Part shown: piece by piece, positions 16,007 to 24,708 of the stretch | Position numbering within the stretch: the stretch's first letter is position 1 | Layout of the letters: each line of letters opens with the position of its first letter | Assembly (NCBI RefSeq): GCF_017573505.1 | Contig: NZ_JAGEOJ010000011.1 | Span: 186,001-250,000, forward strand | Source of the DNA: Actinomadura barringtoniae | Lineage (GTDB): Bacteria; Actinomycetota; Actinomycetes; Streptosporangiales; Streptosporangiaceae | DNA: 64,000 nucleotides | Reading direction: 5' to 3' | The notes under the pieces: generated by a model | The model's input: only the letters and a program-made list of their open reading frames with translations | Databases searched by the model: none | What the model was told of the DNA's origin: nothing | Position numbers and translations under genes: made by a program

Positions 16007-18178
16007 GTGCGGGTCCGCGCCGGTGTCCGGGTCGAAGGTGTCGTGCAAGGGGTCGGGTTCCGGCCCTTCGTTCACGCGCTCGCCACGCGCCTCGGGCTTT
16101 CGGGAATCGTCGGGAACGACGCGTCCGGGGTCTTCATCGAGATTGAGGGCGCACCCGAGGCGGTCGAGGCGTTCCTGGACGGACTGCGGGACCCGCCGCC
16201 GCTGGCGGTCGTCGATAAGGTCGCCACGCGTTCCCTCGACGCCGTGGGCGGGCACGGGTTCACGATCGTCGGGAGCGACGGCGCGGGCGAACGCCGGGCC
16301 CTGGTCTCCTTCGACTCGGCCACCTGCACCGACTGCCTGAAGGAGCTGCGCGACCCGGCCGATCGGCGGTACGGCTACCCGTTCGTCAACTGCACCAACT
16401 GCGGGCCGCGCTTCACGATCGTGACGGGCGTTCCCTACGACCGGCCCAACACCACGATGGCCGGCTTCGCGATGTGCGCCGACTGCGCCCGCGAGTACGC
16501 CGATCCGGCCGACCGCCGCTACCACGCCCAACCAACCTGCTGCCCGGCATGCGGGCCAAGGCTGGCCCTGGGCGACGAGGCCGATCCGCTCCAGGCGGCC
16601 CGGGCCATGCTGGCGCAGGGCGCGGTCCTGGCCGTGAAGGGGCTCGGCGGCTATCACCTGGCGGCGCGTTCGGCCGATGAACAAGCCGTCGCCACGCTGC
16701 GCGCCCGCAAGCACCGCGAGGACAAGCCGTTCGCCGTGATGGTGCCCGACCTGGACGCGGCCCGGGCGCTGTGCGAGATCGGCGACGCCGAGGCCGCACT
16801 GCTGACCGCGACGCGGCGCCCGATCGTCCTCGCGCCGCGCAGACCGGACGCGCCCCTGGCCGACGAGGTGGCGCCCGGCAACCGCGCGGTCGGGTTGATG
16901 CTGCCCTACACCCCGCTCCACCACCTGCTGATCACCGAGCCGACCGTACTGACCAGCGGGAACGTCTCCGACGAGCCGATCGCCTACCGCGACGACGACG
17001 CCCGGGAACGGCTCGCAGGCATCGCCGACGCCTTCCTGACCCATGACCGGCCCATCCACGTGCGCACCGACGACTCGGTGATGCGCGTCTTCCGGGGCCG
17101 GCCGCTGCCCGTGCGGCGGTCACGCGGGTACGCGCCGCAGCCGGTGCCGATCGCGCAGGGTCCGGCCATCCTCGCCTGCGGCGCCGAACTGAAGAACACG
17201 TTCTGCCTCACCAAGCAGGGCCGCGCGTTCGTCTCCCACCACATCGGCGACCTGGAGAACTACGAGACGCTCCGGGCCTTCGAGGAGGGCATCGGGCACT
17301 TCCGCAGGCTCTTCGACATCAACCCGCAGGTCGTCGCCTACGACCTGCACCCGGAGTACCTGTCGACCAAGTACGCGCTGGAGCAGGACATCCCCGGCAT
17401 CGGCGTGCAGCACCATCACGCGCACATCGCCTCGTGCCTGGCCGACAACGAGGCGACCGGCCCGGTCACCGGGATCGCGTTCGACGGAACGGGCTACGGG
17501 ACCGATGGAACGCTCTGGGGCGGCGAATTCCTGATCGCCGACCTCACGGGCTTCCGCCGCGTGGGCCATCTGGAACCGGTGCCCATGCCGGGCGGCGCGG
17601 CGGCGATCCGCGAGCCCTGGCGGATGGCGGCGGCCTACGGGGCCAGGATCGACCACCCCGACTACGAGACCGTCGCCAGGATGGCCGAACGGCGCGTCAA
17701 GGCCCCGCTCACCTCCAGCATGGGCCGCCTCTTCGACGCCGTCGCCGCGCTGCTCGGCATCCGGGACCGGATCAACTACGAGGGGCAGGCGGCGATCGAG
17801 CTGGAGCAGCACGCCGACCCGCGCGAGGGCGGATCGTACGAGCCGGAGTTCCGCGACGCCGAGAGCGGCGGGTTCGTCGTCGCGGGCCGTTCCCTCATCG
17901 AGGCCGTCGCGGCGGATCTGCGCGCGGGCGCGGCGACCCCGATCGTCGCCGCACGCTTCCACAACGCGATCGCGACACTGATCGTCGAGGGCGCCAGGCG
18001 TGCCGGGTGCTCGGTCGTCGCGCTGTCCGGCGGCGTCTTCCAGAACATGCTGCTGCTCGAACGCGCGGTCACCGGGCTCGAGGCGGCCGGCTTCACCGTG
18101 CTGACCCACCACCGCGTCCCGCCGAACGACGGCGGCATCAGCCTCGGCCAGGCCGCCGTCGCCACAGCGCTGAGCTGA
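16007..18178 (+). CDS. hypF: Carbamoyltransferase HypF, [NiFe] hydrogenase maturation
   Basis: A 723-residue HypF that uses carbamoyl phosphate and ATP to make the thiocarbamate on HypE, the precursor of the cyanide ligands. Domain order is complete: acylphosphatase (V-Q-G-V-G-F-R, residues 13-19), two zinc fingers (C-T-D-C and C-T-N-C, then C-A-D-C and C-P-A-C), the YrdC-like domain (K-G-L-G-G-Y-H-L; S-G-N-V-S-D-E-P) and the Kae1-like domain with H-H-H-A-H and F-D-G-T-G-Y-G-T-D-G. The start is GTG 16007 with a weak ribosome site. It converges on the hyp operon, ending 10 bases from hypE. Confidence 0.95.
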   Translation: MRVRAGVRVEGVVQGVGFRPFVHALATRLGLSGIVGNDASGVFIEIEGAPEAVEAFLDGLRDPPPLAVVDKVATRSLDAVGGHGFTIVGSDGAGERRALVSFDSATCTDCLKELRDPADRRYGYPFVNCTNCGPRFTIVTGVPYDRPNTTMAGFAMCADCAREYADPADRRYHAQPTCCPACGPRLALGDEADPLQAARAMLAQGAVLAVKGLGGYHLAARSADEQAVATLRARKHREDKPFAVMVPDLDAARALCEIGDAEAALLTATRRPIVLAPRRPDAPLADEVAPGNRAVGLMLPYTPLHHLLITEPTVLTSGNVSDEPIAYRDDDARERLAGIADAFLTHDRPIHVRTDDSVMRVFRGRPLPVRRSRGYAPQPVPIAQGPAILACGAELKNTFCLTKQGRAFVSHHIGDLENYETLRAFEEGIGHFRRLFDINPQVVAYDLHPEYLSTKYALEQDIPGIGVQHHHAHIASCLADNEATGPVTGIAFDGTGYGTDGTLWGGEFLIADLTGFRRVGHLEPVPMPGGAAAIREPWRMAAAYGARIDHPDYETVARMAERRVKAPLTSSMGRLFDAVAALLGIRDRINYEGQAAIELEQHADPREGGSYEPEFRDAESGGFVVAGRSLIEAVAADLRAGAATPIVAARFHNAIATLIVEGARRAGCSVVALSGGVFQNMLLLERAVTGLEAAGFTVLTHHRVPPNDGGISLGQAAVATALS

Positions 18179-18186
18179 CAGCGCTG
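18165..18186. terminator. Hairpin between convergent hypF and hypE
   Basis: Two copies of the self-complementary octamer CAGCGCTG are separated by six bases, so they form both a tandem direct repeat (14-base unit) and an 8-bp stem. It spans the hypF stop. This is a plausible bidirectional terminator, though without a T-run. Confidence 0.5.
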
Positions 18187-18188
18187 AG

Positions 18189-19262
18189 CTAGCAGATCCG
18201 GGGGAGCGGGTCACCGACCAGCAGATCGACGATCCTCGTCCCTCCGAACGCGGTCTTCAGCAGCACCAGCCCCGGCGGGTCGTCCTTGATCCGCCCGATC
18301 ACCGCGGCCTCCGCGCCCAGCGGATGAGCCCGCAGCGTGGCCAGGGCGTCCTCGCAGTCCTCGCCCGACACGACGATCACGGCACGGCCCTCGCACGCCA
18401 CGTACATCGGATCGATGCCGAGCAGCTCGCAGGCGCCCCGGACGACCGGCCGGACCGGGATGGCCTCCTCCTCCACGACCGCGGCGAGGCCGTGGTCGGT
18501 GGCGATCTCGTTCAGCACGGTGGCGACGCCGCCGCGCGTCGCGTCCCGCATCCGCCGCACGGCGAACGGCCCGAGCGACTCCAGCAGGCCGTTCAGCGGC
18601 GCGGTGTCGGACGGCAGGTCGGCCTCGATGTCGAGCTCGCCGCGCGCCAGCATGATCGTGACGCCGTGCTCGCCGATCGGCCCGGTCACCAGGATCGCGT
18701 CGCCCGCCCGGACGTCGCCCGACGGCGGCCGCCGCGTCACGCCGACGCCGGCGGTGTTGATGTAGCAGCCGTCGCCCTTGCCGCGCTCGACCACCTTGGT
18801 GTCGCCGGTGACGATCGTGACGCCGGCCTCGTCGGCGGCGCGCCGCATCGACGCGGTGATCCGGCGCAGGTCGTCGACCGCGAAGCCCTCCTCCAGGATG
18901 AACCCGGCCGACAGATGCAGCGGGTCGGCACCGGAGACGGCCAGGTCGTTCACGGTCCCGTTGACCGCCAGGTCGCCGATGTCGCCGCCGGGGAAGAACA
19001 GCGGTGAGACCACGTAGGAGTCGGTCGTGAAGGCCAGGGCCGCCCCGTCGATCGACAGGCACGCGGCGTCGTCCAGCGGCGCGAGCAGCGGATTGCCGAA
19101 CGACTCCAGGAACACCGCCTCGACCAGCGTCCGGGACGCCTTGCCACCCGATCCGTGCGCGAGGGTGATGGCCTGCTCGCGGAGCCGAGCCTTGCGGCGC
19201 CGGGCCCGCTCGATGCGTTCGAGGACCTGCTCCTCCTTGATGAGCAGCCGCTCGTCCTTCAT
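18189..19262 (-). CDS. hypE: HypE, cyanide-ligand synthesis for [NiFe] hydrogenase
   Basis: 357 residues from ATG 19262, which overlaps the hypD stop (ATGA). HypE dehydrates the thiocarbamate on its C-terminal cysteine to a thiocyanate for transfer to the HypC-HypD iron. The expected C-terminal P-R-I-C is intact. PurM/AIRS-fold motifs are clear: A-H-G-S-G-G-K, T-D-S-Y-V-V-S-P-L-F-F-P-G-G-D-I, N-G-T-V-N-D-L-A, T-G-D-T-K-V-V and D-A-T-R-G-G-V. The N-terminus carries about 35 extra charged residues. It is the last gene of the long minus-strand operon. Confidence 0.95.
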   Translation of the reverse strand: MKDERLLIKEEQVLERIERARRRKARLREQAITLAHGSGGKASRTLVEAVFLESFGNPLLAPLDDAACLSIDGAALAFTTDSYVVSPLFFPGGDIGDLAVNGTVNDLAVSGADPLHLSAGFILEEGFAVDDLRRITASMRRAADEAGVTIVTGDTKVVERGKGDGCYINTAGVGVTRRPPSGDVRAGDAILVTGPIGEHGVTIMLARGELDIEADLPSDTAPLNGLLESLGPFAVRRMRDATRGGVATVLNEIATDHGLAAVVEEEAIPVRPVVRGACELLGIDPMYVACEGRAVIVVSGEDCEDALATLRAHPLGAEAAVIGRIKDDPPGLVLLKTAFGGTRIVDLLVGDPLPRIC

Positions 19263-20383
19263 CGGGTCGCCTCCCGCACGCGCTCGCGCGTGAACCGCCC
19301 GAAGTTGTAGTACGCGGCGCAGGCGCCCTCCGAGGACACCATGCAGGTTCCGATCGGCGTCTCCGGGGTGCAGGCGGTCCCGAAGACCTTGCACTCCCAC
19401 GGCTTGAGAACGCCCTTGAGCACCTCACCGCACTGGCAGGCCTTCGGGTCGGCGACCCGGCTGCCGGGGATCTGGAAGATGCGTTCGGCGTCGTAGGCGG
19501 CGAACGAGTCGCGCAGCCGCAGCGCCGAGTGCGAGATGAACCCGAGGCCGCGCCACTCGAAGTAGGGGCGCAGCTCCATCGTCTCGTTGATGACCTGCAG
19601 CGCCTTGAGGTTGCCGTCCCAGGGCACCACGCGGCCGTACTGGTTCTCGACCTCCGAACGGCCCTCGGCCAGCTGGGTGAGCAGCATATGCACCGACTGC
19701 AGGATGTCCAGCGGCTCGAAGCCCGCCACGACCAGCGGTTTGCCGTACTCGCGAGCGATGAAGTCGTACGGGCGGCAGCCGATCACGGTCGACACGTGCC
19801 CGGGGCCGATGAACCCGTCCAGGCGCAGGTCGGGGGAGTCCAGGATCGCCTTGATCGCCGGGATGATCGTGACGTGGTTGCCGAAGACCGAGAAGTTGTC
19901 CTGGCCCGTCGCGGCGGCGCGCATCAGCGTCATGGCGGTGGACGGCGCGGTCGTCTCGAACCCGATCGCCATGAACACCACGCGCTTGCCGGGGTTCTGC
20001 TTGGCGATCTTGAGGGCGTCCAGCGGCGAGTAGACCATCCGGATGTCGGCCCCGGCCGCCTTGGCGTCGAAGAACGACCCGTCCCCGCCGGGCACTCGCA
20101 TCATGTCGCCGAACGAGGTCATGATGACGTCGGGCTGGGAGGCGATGTGGATCGCGTCGTCCACCCGGCCCATCGGGATCACGCAGACCGGGCAGCCGGG
20201 CCCGTGCACCAGCGTGACGTTCTCCGGCAGGTAGTCCTCCAGACCGTGCTTGTAGATGGTGTGCGTGTGGCCGCCGCACACCTCCATGAACTTGTACTGG
20301 CGGCCCGGTTCGCACAGGGACGCGATCGAGGCGGCCAGCGCCCGCGCCTTGCCCGCGTCGCGGTACTCGTCGACGTAGCGCAT
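19259..20383 (-). CDS. hypD: HypD, Fe(CN)2CO assembly scaffold
   Basis: 374 residues from ATG 20383; a GTG directly before it (20386) is also possible, and both overlap the hypC stop. HypD carries a [4Fe-4S] cluster and, with HypC, holds the iron while CN and CO are attached. Conserved segments are present: M-E-V-C-G-G-H-T-H, G-P-G-C-P-V-C-V-I-P, I-G-F-E-T-T-A-P-S-T-A, G-F-I-G-P-G-H-V-S, and the C-terminal cysteine cluster C-Q-C-G-E-V-L-K-G, W-E-C-K-V-F, C-T-P. The length matches the family. Confidence 0.96.
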   Translation of the reverse strand: MRYVDEYRDAGKARALAASIASLCEPGRQYKFMEVCGGHTHTIYKHGLEDYLPENVTLVHGPGCPVCVIPMGRVDDAIHIASQPDVIMTSFGDMMRVPGGDGSFFDAKAAGADIRMVYSPLDALKIAKQNPGKRVVFMAIGFETTAPSTAMTLMRAAATGQDNFSVFGNHVTIIPAIKAILDSPDLRLDGFIGPGHVSTVIGCRPYDFIAREYGKPLVVAGFEPLDILQSVHMLLTQLAEGRSEVENQYGRVVPWDGNLKALQVINETMELRPYFEWRGLGFISHSALRLRDSFAAYDAERIFQIPGSRVADPKACQCGEVLKGVLKPWECKVFGTACTPETPIGTCMVSSEGACAAYYNFGRFTRERVREATR

Positions 20384-20655
20384 CACTCGATCCTCGATTC
20401 ACGCAGGGCGTCGATCTCGTCGGCGTAGGCCTGGCCGATGCTCTCCAGGAACTCCAGCGCGGCCTTGGCCTCGGACTCGTCGATCTTGGACAGGGCGAAG
20501 CCGACGTGGATCAGGATCCAGTCGCCGGGGGCGAGCGCATCGCCCTCCAGCAGCCCGATGTTGATCTTCCGCCGGACGCCGCTGACGTCGACCGTGGCCA
20601 GGTCAGGCTGGTCCGGCAGGATCGTCACGATCTCGCCGGGGATTCCCAGGCACAT
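20383..20655 (-). CDS. hypC: HypC chaperone
   Basis: 90 residues beginning M-C-L-G-I-P-G, with the N-terminal cysteine that HypC uses to carry iron between HypD and the hydrogenase large subunit. The family motif G-D-W-I-L-I-H-V-G-F-A is present. It overlaps hypA by 53 bases and hypD by a few bases. A second, divergent HypC-like gene lies at the head of the operon (28282-28488). Confidence 0.94.
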   Translation of the reverse strand: MCLGIPGEIVTILPDQPDLATVDVSGVRRKINIGLLEGDALAPGDWILIHVGFALSKIDESEAKAALEFLESIGQAYADEIDALRESRIE

Positions 20656-20995
20656 CCCGCGCCTCCAGGATCTCGATGGATATCAGGGTCAGCTCGTCGC
20701 CCCCGGTGACCTGGACGTCACCGCCGCCGCACGCGGGGCAGACCGCCAGGGGGTCGGTGGTGCCCGACCGGTGGCCGCAGCCACGGCAGGCCAGGTCGGC
20801 GGGCACGGTCACCAGGTCCAGCGCCGAGCCCTCGGCCACCGTGCCGGCGGTGACCATCTCGTACGCCTGGCTCATGGACGGGCCGACGACGTTCAGCAGG
20901 ACGCCCGCGCGGACCCGGACGCGGCTCACCGGCCGCCCGGCGGCGCGCCGCTCGACCGCGTCCAGGATCGACTCGGCGAGGCCGAACTCATGCAT
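20603..20995 (-). CDS. hypA: HypA nickel metallochaperone
   Basis: 130 residues beginning M-H-E-F-G-L-A-E-S-I, with the nickel-binding M-H-E N-terminus and a zinc site C-R-G-C and C-P-A-C. HypA delivers nickel to the hydrogenase large subunit, normally with the GTPase HypB, which is missing here. The last 15 or so residues after I-L-E-A lie in the overlap with hypC and are probably unconserved. Its start overlaps the end of the protease gene by eight bases. Confidence 0.94.
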   Translation of the reverse strand: MHEFGLAESILDAVERRAAGRPVSRVRVRAGVLLNVVGPSMSQAYEMVTAGTVAEGSALDLVTVPADLACRGCGHRSGTTDPLAVCPACGGGDVQVTGGDELTLISIEILEARDVPGNPRRDRDDPAGPA

Positions 20996-21572
20996 GCCGC
21001 CCTGCCTTCCTCACATCTCCCGGATCTTCATGAACCGCTTGATGTCCGGGATCCCCTGCACCGCCAGGATGACCAGAACCGTCAGGGCCGCCAAGAGCAA
21101 CAGCCTTTTCAGCATGGAGCGCCTCCTCGATCAGCTCACGGACCAGCGCGATCGCGGGGGCCACGGCCGCGGCGACCGGCGCGCTCAGGTCCATTCCGGG
21201 CTCGACGGTCGCGGGCTCGCAACCGACGAGCAGGACGCGCCCGGCCGTGCCGCCCACCATGCCGACCATGTCCAGGACGGCGTCGGGCGTCATGCCGTGC
21301 GCGTCGATCACGGGGCGGGGGGACTGCTCGATCTCGCTCAGGTCCAGTGCGTACAGGGAGCCGGGCTCGCCGCCGCGCGGCGCCGCGTCGACGAGGATCG
21401 CGGTGTCGTAGGAGGACAGCTCGTAGGCCAGGTGGATGCCGCGGATGCCGAAGTCGCCGACGTCCACGCCGCCGGGGAGATCGGTCGCGCCGGCCATCCG
21501 CCGGGCGACCTCGACGCCGAAGCCGTCGTCGGACAGGAAGATGTTGCCGACCCCGGCCACCAGGATCTTCAC
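20988..21572 (-). CDS. Hydrogenase maturation protease
   Basis: 194 residues. The first 150 match the HyaD/HybD endopeptidase family that trims the C-terminus of the hydrogenase large subunit after nickel insertion: V-A-G-V-G-N-I-F-L-S-D-D-G-F-G near the N-terminus, D-A-A-P-R-G-G and D-A-H-G-M-T. The tail beyond about residue 148 is Gly/His/Pro-rich and does not resemble the family; it is encoded by DNA that also codes a 34-residue membrane peptide in another frame. The start overlaps the upstream gene's stop (ATGA). Confidence 0.92.
   Translation of the reverse strand: MKILVAGVGNIFLSDDGFGVEVARRMAGATDLPGGVDVGDFGIRGIHLAYELSSYDTAILVDAAPRGGEPGSLYALDLSEIEQSPRPVIDAHGMTPDAVLDMVGMVGGTAGRVLLVGCEPATVEPGMDLSAPVAAAVAPAIALVRELIEEALHAEKAVALGGPDGSGHPGGAGDPGHQAVHEDPGDVRKAGRHA
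21011..21115 (-). CDS. DUF6893-type small membrane protein, nested in the protease 3' end
   Basis: A 34-residue peptide: a short basic start (M-L-K-R), one hydrophobic membrane helix (about residues 5-19), then P-D-I-K-R-F-M-K-I-R-E-M. The pattern of a single helix followed by P-D-I-x-R-F/Y and a basic end fits the DUF6893 small proteins known from actinomycetes. A strong GAGGAGG sits six bases before the ATG, stronger than that of several neighbours. It is wholly inside the out-of-frame tail of the protease gene and immediately precedes hypA. A role anchoring hydrogenase or its maturation complex to the membrane is inference. Confidence 0.78.
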   Translation of the reverse strand: MLKRLLLLAALTVLVILAVQGIPDIKRFMKIREM

Positions 21573-22906
21573 AGCGGCTCCACCTCTTCAGGCCCGAAGT
21601 ACAGGAAACGGCCTTGCTCGCGGCGGATGTCGGCGCCGGGGTCGTCGTCGAGGGTCACCGCCAGGTGGGTCGCGCCGTCCACGTCCATCAGCACCGCCTC
21701 GACGGTCGCGGTGCGGCCGGCGACGAACATGTCCTGGGCGTCGCTGCGGCCCGAGGGACGCAGCCGCAGCTTCGCCCCGCGCGCGACCGGCACGCCCGCG
21801 ATCACCACGCTGTCGGTCTCGGGCGACACCGAGGCGTCCGCGCCCGGATCCCACCAGGGCCGGTCCACCTCGAACACGCCGTCCTCGGTCCGCTGCTGAA
21901 CGGGCTCCGAGTCGTGCTGAACGGGTTCGTCCCGCTGAACGGGCTCGTCCCAGCCGCGGCGCGGCCCGGGGGAGCGGATGGCGCCGTGCAGCCGGGCCAG
22001 GACTTCGGGCGGCATCGCGTCGACGCGGTCGATGATCTCGGCGGCGCGCGGGTCGGTGCCGCGCGCCTCCCGCTTCTCGGCATCGGTCAGCGCCAGCGTC
22101 CGCAGCGTCAGGATCTCGTCGATCTCGGTGCCGTCGAACAGGTCGCCCGGGCTCTCGGGCGCGATGCTCGGCCGGTCGTCCAGGATGATCGGCGAGGCGA
22201 GCACCACGTCGTCCTGGATCAGCACCGGCCAGGCGTGCTCGTTCCGGCACGCCTCGGCCGCCTGCCGCGCCCACTCGGGCGGGTCGCGCAGCGACAGGAA
22301 CCGGCCGTGGGTGAGGCCCAGCAGCACGTGCGCGGCGACCAGGGAGCGGCGCAGCGCCGCCTCGCGGTCCTCGCCGTCCCACGCGGTGGTGTTCCCGACC
22401 TCGACCGCCAGCCTGATCCCGCCGTACGGTCCGGGCACCGGCTCGGCCCGCACCCGCAGTTCGAGCCGCAGCGGCCAGCGCGTCCGCATGATCCGGCCGG
22501 GCCCGAGCTCCTCGCCCCAGCGCCGGGCGGGCACGATCCGCTCGATGGTGTGCGGCGCCGCCAGCAGGTCCATGACGGGGATGTCGGCGTCGATCTCGGC
22601 CTCTACCGCCTCGTCGAACGTGCGGTGCTGGACGCCGTCCACGACCAGGCCCTCCGGATCGACCCGGCGGGCCTGAACGTGCAGGAAGCGCAGCCGCAGG
22701 TGAAGGACGGCGTCGGCGCCGGCCTCCAGGAGGCACTCGGTGCGGCTGGCGGACGGCTCGGAGGTCGCGGTGAAACCGGGCGGCACCAGGACGCCGAACT
22801 GCCAGCGCACCTTGTTCTTGGCCGCCGAGGCCCGGTACGGGTAGAGCAGGTAGCCCTCGTAGAGGACCGCGTCGGCGATCTGCCGCGCCGCGTTCAGGCC
22901 TCTCAT
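21569..22906 (-). CDS. Hydrogenase-locus protein of unknown function (445 residues)
   Basis: It starts at ATG 22906, overlapping the stop of the DUF6084 gene (ATGA), although the frame is open much further upstream. The N-terminus reads I-A-D-A-V-L-Y-E-G-Y-L-L-Y-P-Y-R and W-Q-F-G-V-L-V-P. Later come L-R-L-R-F-L-H-V-Q, V-E-V-G-N-T-T-A-W-D, H-V-L-L-G-L-T-H-G-R-F-L-S and an acidic C-terminus. No cofactor motif, membrane segment or signal is visible. As I recall, similar proteins accompany DUF5947/DUF6084 in actinobacterial hydrogenase loci, but none has a stated function. Tight coupling on both sides argues for a role in assembly or electron transfer. Confidence 0.8.
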   Translation of the reverse strand: MRGLNAARQIADAVLYEGYLLYPYRASAAKNKVRWQFGVLVPPGFTATSEPSASRTECLLEAGADAVLHLRLRFLHVQARRVDPEGLVVDGVQHRTFDEAVEAEIDADIPVMDLLAAPHTIERIVPARRWGEELGPGRIMRTRWPLRLELRVRAEPVPGPYGGIRLAVEVGNTTAWDGEDREAALRRSLVAAHVLLGLTHGRFLSLRDPPEWARQAAEACRNEHAWPVLIQDDVVLASPIILDDRPSIAPESPGDLFDGTEIDEILTLRTLALTDAEKREARGTDPRAAEIIDRVDAMPPEVLARLHGAIRSPGPRRGWDEPVQRDEPVQHDSEPVQQRTEDGVFEVDRPWWDPGADASVSPETDSVVIAGVPVARGAKLRLRPSGRSDAQDMFVAGRTATVEAVLMDVDGATHLAVTLDDDPGADIRREQGRFLYFGPEEVEPL

Positions 22907-23529
22907 CCCCGGACCTCTTTCAACAGGGCCGCCATCACGTCGTCCCAGGTGGCCAGCGCCCGCTCGGACTTGAAGCGCTGCAGCGCGGCGAGCGTGTCGT
23001 TGCCGAGCCGCAGCCAGCCGGTGCCGGGGAAGTAGCGGTTCATCAGCTCGCGCCAGGCCGACACCGGAAGGTGGTGCCGCGTCTCCAGATCCCACGGGAT
23101 CTGGCGTACGCCCTCGCCCGTGAAGACCGTGCCGCTGAACATCAGCAGGAACGGGATCTCGCCTTCGCCGAGCGCCGCGAAGTACTTGCTCGCGGCGACC
23201 TCCAGGTCGTACGAGCACGGCACCGGCACCTCGACCTCGGTGGAGCCGGTGAAGCGCGGCACCATCACCGAGATCGTCGCGAACTGCAGCGGACGGAGCG
23301 TCTCGCCCCAGCGTTCCCTGCCGCCGAACAGGTCGGCCAGCAGCTGCGACTCGGCCTCGCCGTAGGCACGGCGCTGCGGCTCGATGCGCAGCTGGCAGCG
23401 CAGCGCGATCGCGTTCACCCTGAGCCCGGACGACTCGGTGATCCGCAGTTTGAAGACCAGCGTCGGCGCGGCGGCGTACGGGTCGGGCCGCGCGTCCACG
23501 CACTCGAAGGCCAGATCGAGGTCAGCCAT
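22903..23529 (-). CDS. DUF6084 family protein, hydrogenase locus
   Basis: 208 residues from ATG 23529, preceded by GGGAG at seven bases; a GTG at 23535 has no spacing for a ribosome site. It is a mostly beta protein with F-E-C-V-D-A-R-P-D-P-Y-A-A-A-P-T-L near the start, then C-Q-L-R-I-E-P-Q-R-R, P-C-S-Y-D-L-E-V and L-L-M-F-S-G-T-V-F. It fits my recollection of the DUF6084 family linked to actinobacterial [NiFe] hydrogenases; the biochemical role is unknown. It overlaps both neighbours. Confidence 0.78.
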   Translation of the reverse strand: MADLDLAFECVDARPDPYAAAPTLVFKLRITESSGLRVNAIALRCQLRIEPQRRAYGEAESQLLADLFGGRERWGETLRPLQFATISVMVPRFTGSTEVEVPVPCSYDLEVAASKYFAALGEGEIPFLLMFSGTVFTGEGVRQIPWDLETRHHLPVSAWRELMNRYFPGTGWLRLGNDTLAALQRFKSERALATWDDVMAALLKEVRG

Positions 23530-24139
23530 GCGCACGCTCCCGGAGTTCGGCGAAGAAGGCCTCGATCAGGTCCCACGCCTCGGTGCCGCCCGCGAAGCCC
23601 TTCCAGTGCAGGCGGACCAGGCCGACGAGCCGGTAGCACGCGTCGATCGGCACCACGTACGCGCCGGACTCGCGGTCGACCAGCAGCGCCTCGACGTCCG
23701 GCTCCACCTCGCGCGCGGCCGGGTTGTCGGTCATGATCCGCACCCAGGCGTCCAGCGGCAGCTCGGACTCGGTCGCGCCGCCCGGGCTCGGGTAGAACGC
23801 GACCACCCGGCTGAGCGCGGAGTTGCGGAAGAAGAACGCCATCCGCACCGGGAAGATCCAGTCCTCCTCGGCCACCGTGAAGTCCGGCTCGTAGCGGTAG
23901 CGGTCGGGCACCATCCTGAACCGCTGCTCGCTCTGATGCGCGAACAGCAGCGCGCACGGCCGGCACGCGCACAGGATCCGCCGGTCCTCCCGGTTGACCA
24001 CGTGCGCGTGCTCCTCGCCGATCGCCTCGGTACACAGCTCGCACCGCTCCGCCTCGATCCGGTCGTGCTGAGGCGGAGCGGTGTCCGGCTCGGGCCCGGG
24101 CTGAGAGCTCCGAGGCTGGGCGAAGCGGCGCAGGCTCAC
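23522..24139 (-). CDS. DUF5947 family protein, hydrogenase locus
   Basis: 205 residues from GTG 24139, which overlaps the NifU-like stop (GTGA) and has GGAGGAGG seven bases upstream; a start at 24166 would be possible but is less well placed. A four-cysteine metal-binding site is visible in C-E-L-C-T-E and, about 20 residues later, C-A-C-R-P-C, resembling a zinc ribbon or a small iron-sulfur site. The C-terminal half contains W-I-F-P-V-R-M-A-F-F-F and Y-P-S-P-G-G-A-T-E-S-E-L. It matches DUF5947 as seen in high-affinity hydrogenase loci. Function unknown; a rubredoxin-like electron-transfer or assembly part is possible. Confidence 0.8.
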   Translation of the reverse strand: MSLRRFAQPRSSQPGPEPDTAPPQHDRIEAERCELCTEAIGEEHAHVVNREDRRILCACRPCALLFAHQSEQRFRMVPDRYRYEPDFTVAEEDWIFPVRMAFFFRNSALSRVVAFYPSPGGATESELPLDAWVRIMTDNPAAREVEPDVEALLVDRESGAYVVPIDACYRLVGLVRLHWKGFAGGTEAWDLIEAFFAELRERAHG

Positions 24140-24708
24140 CGGGCGGCCTCCTCCGGCACGGCGCACTCCCGATCGCGGTACGGGTGGATCTGCAGCAGCT
24201 GCGGCTCGGCCTGGACGCCCTCGACGACCACCTTCGTCACCTCGGGCGCGTCGTCCAGCACCGCCCGTTCGATCGCCTGCGTGGCCGTGACCTGCGACGA
24301 CGGGCAGCCATGGCAGTTGCCCTCCAGCCGCAGCCGGACCACGCCGTCGGCGTCGACGCCGAGCAGTTCCACGCCGCCCGCGTGCGACCCGAGGTAGGGC
24401 CGGACCCGGTCGAGCGCGGAACGGACGCGCTGGGCCGTGCTCAGCGGATGCAGGTCATGGATCACCAGCAGGGAGCCGACCAGGTCGTCGGCGGCCAGCG
24501 CGCGGCCGCCCTCCGGCCCGGCGATCTCCATGACCCGCGCGAGCCCCGCGCCGTAGAGCCGCACGACCTCGCCGACCAGCTTCTCGGCGCGGTCGCGCTC
24601 GGAGCCGGACAGCCCGGCCAGCAGCTCCTCGACGCGGGCGCCCGCGGCCCGGACCTCGCGCGCCCCGCCCGTCGTTCCGCCGGTTCCGCCGGTCCCGTCG
24701 CCGGTCAT
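24136..24708 (-). CDS. NifU-like C-terminal domain protein
   Basis: 190 residues. The Nfu/NifU C-terminal domain is clear at about 95-170, with the cluster-binding motif G-N-C-H-G-C-P-S-S (C-x-x-C), preceded by a helical region of about 90 residues. Nfu proteins carry or transfer [4Fe-4S] clusters. Placement directly after the large subunit, overlapping its stop (ATGA), suggests supply of clusters to the small subunit or a dedicated electron carrier for the hydrogenase. Confidence 0.88.
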   Translation of the reverse strand: MTGDGTGGTGGTTGGAREVRAAGARVEELLAGLSGSERDRAEKLVGEVVRLYGAGLARVMEIAGPEGGRALAADDLVGSLLVIHDLHPLSTAQRVRSALDRVRPYLGSHAGGVELLGVDADGVVRLRLEGNCHGCPSSQVTATQAIERAVLDDAPEVTKVVVEGVQAEPQLLQIHPYRDRECAVPEEAAR

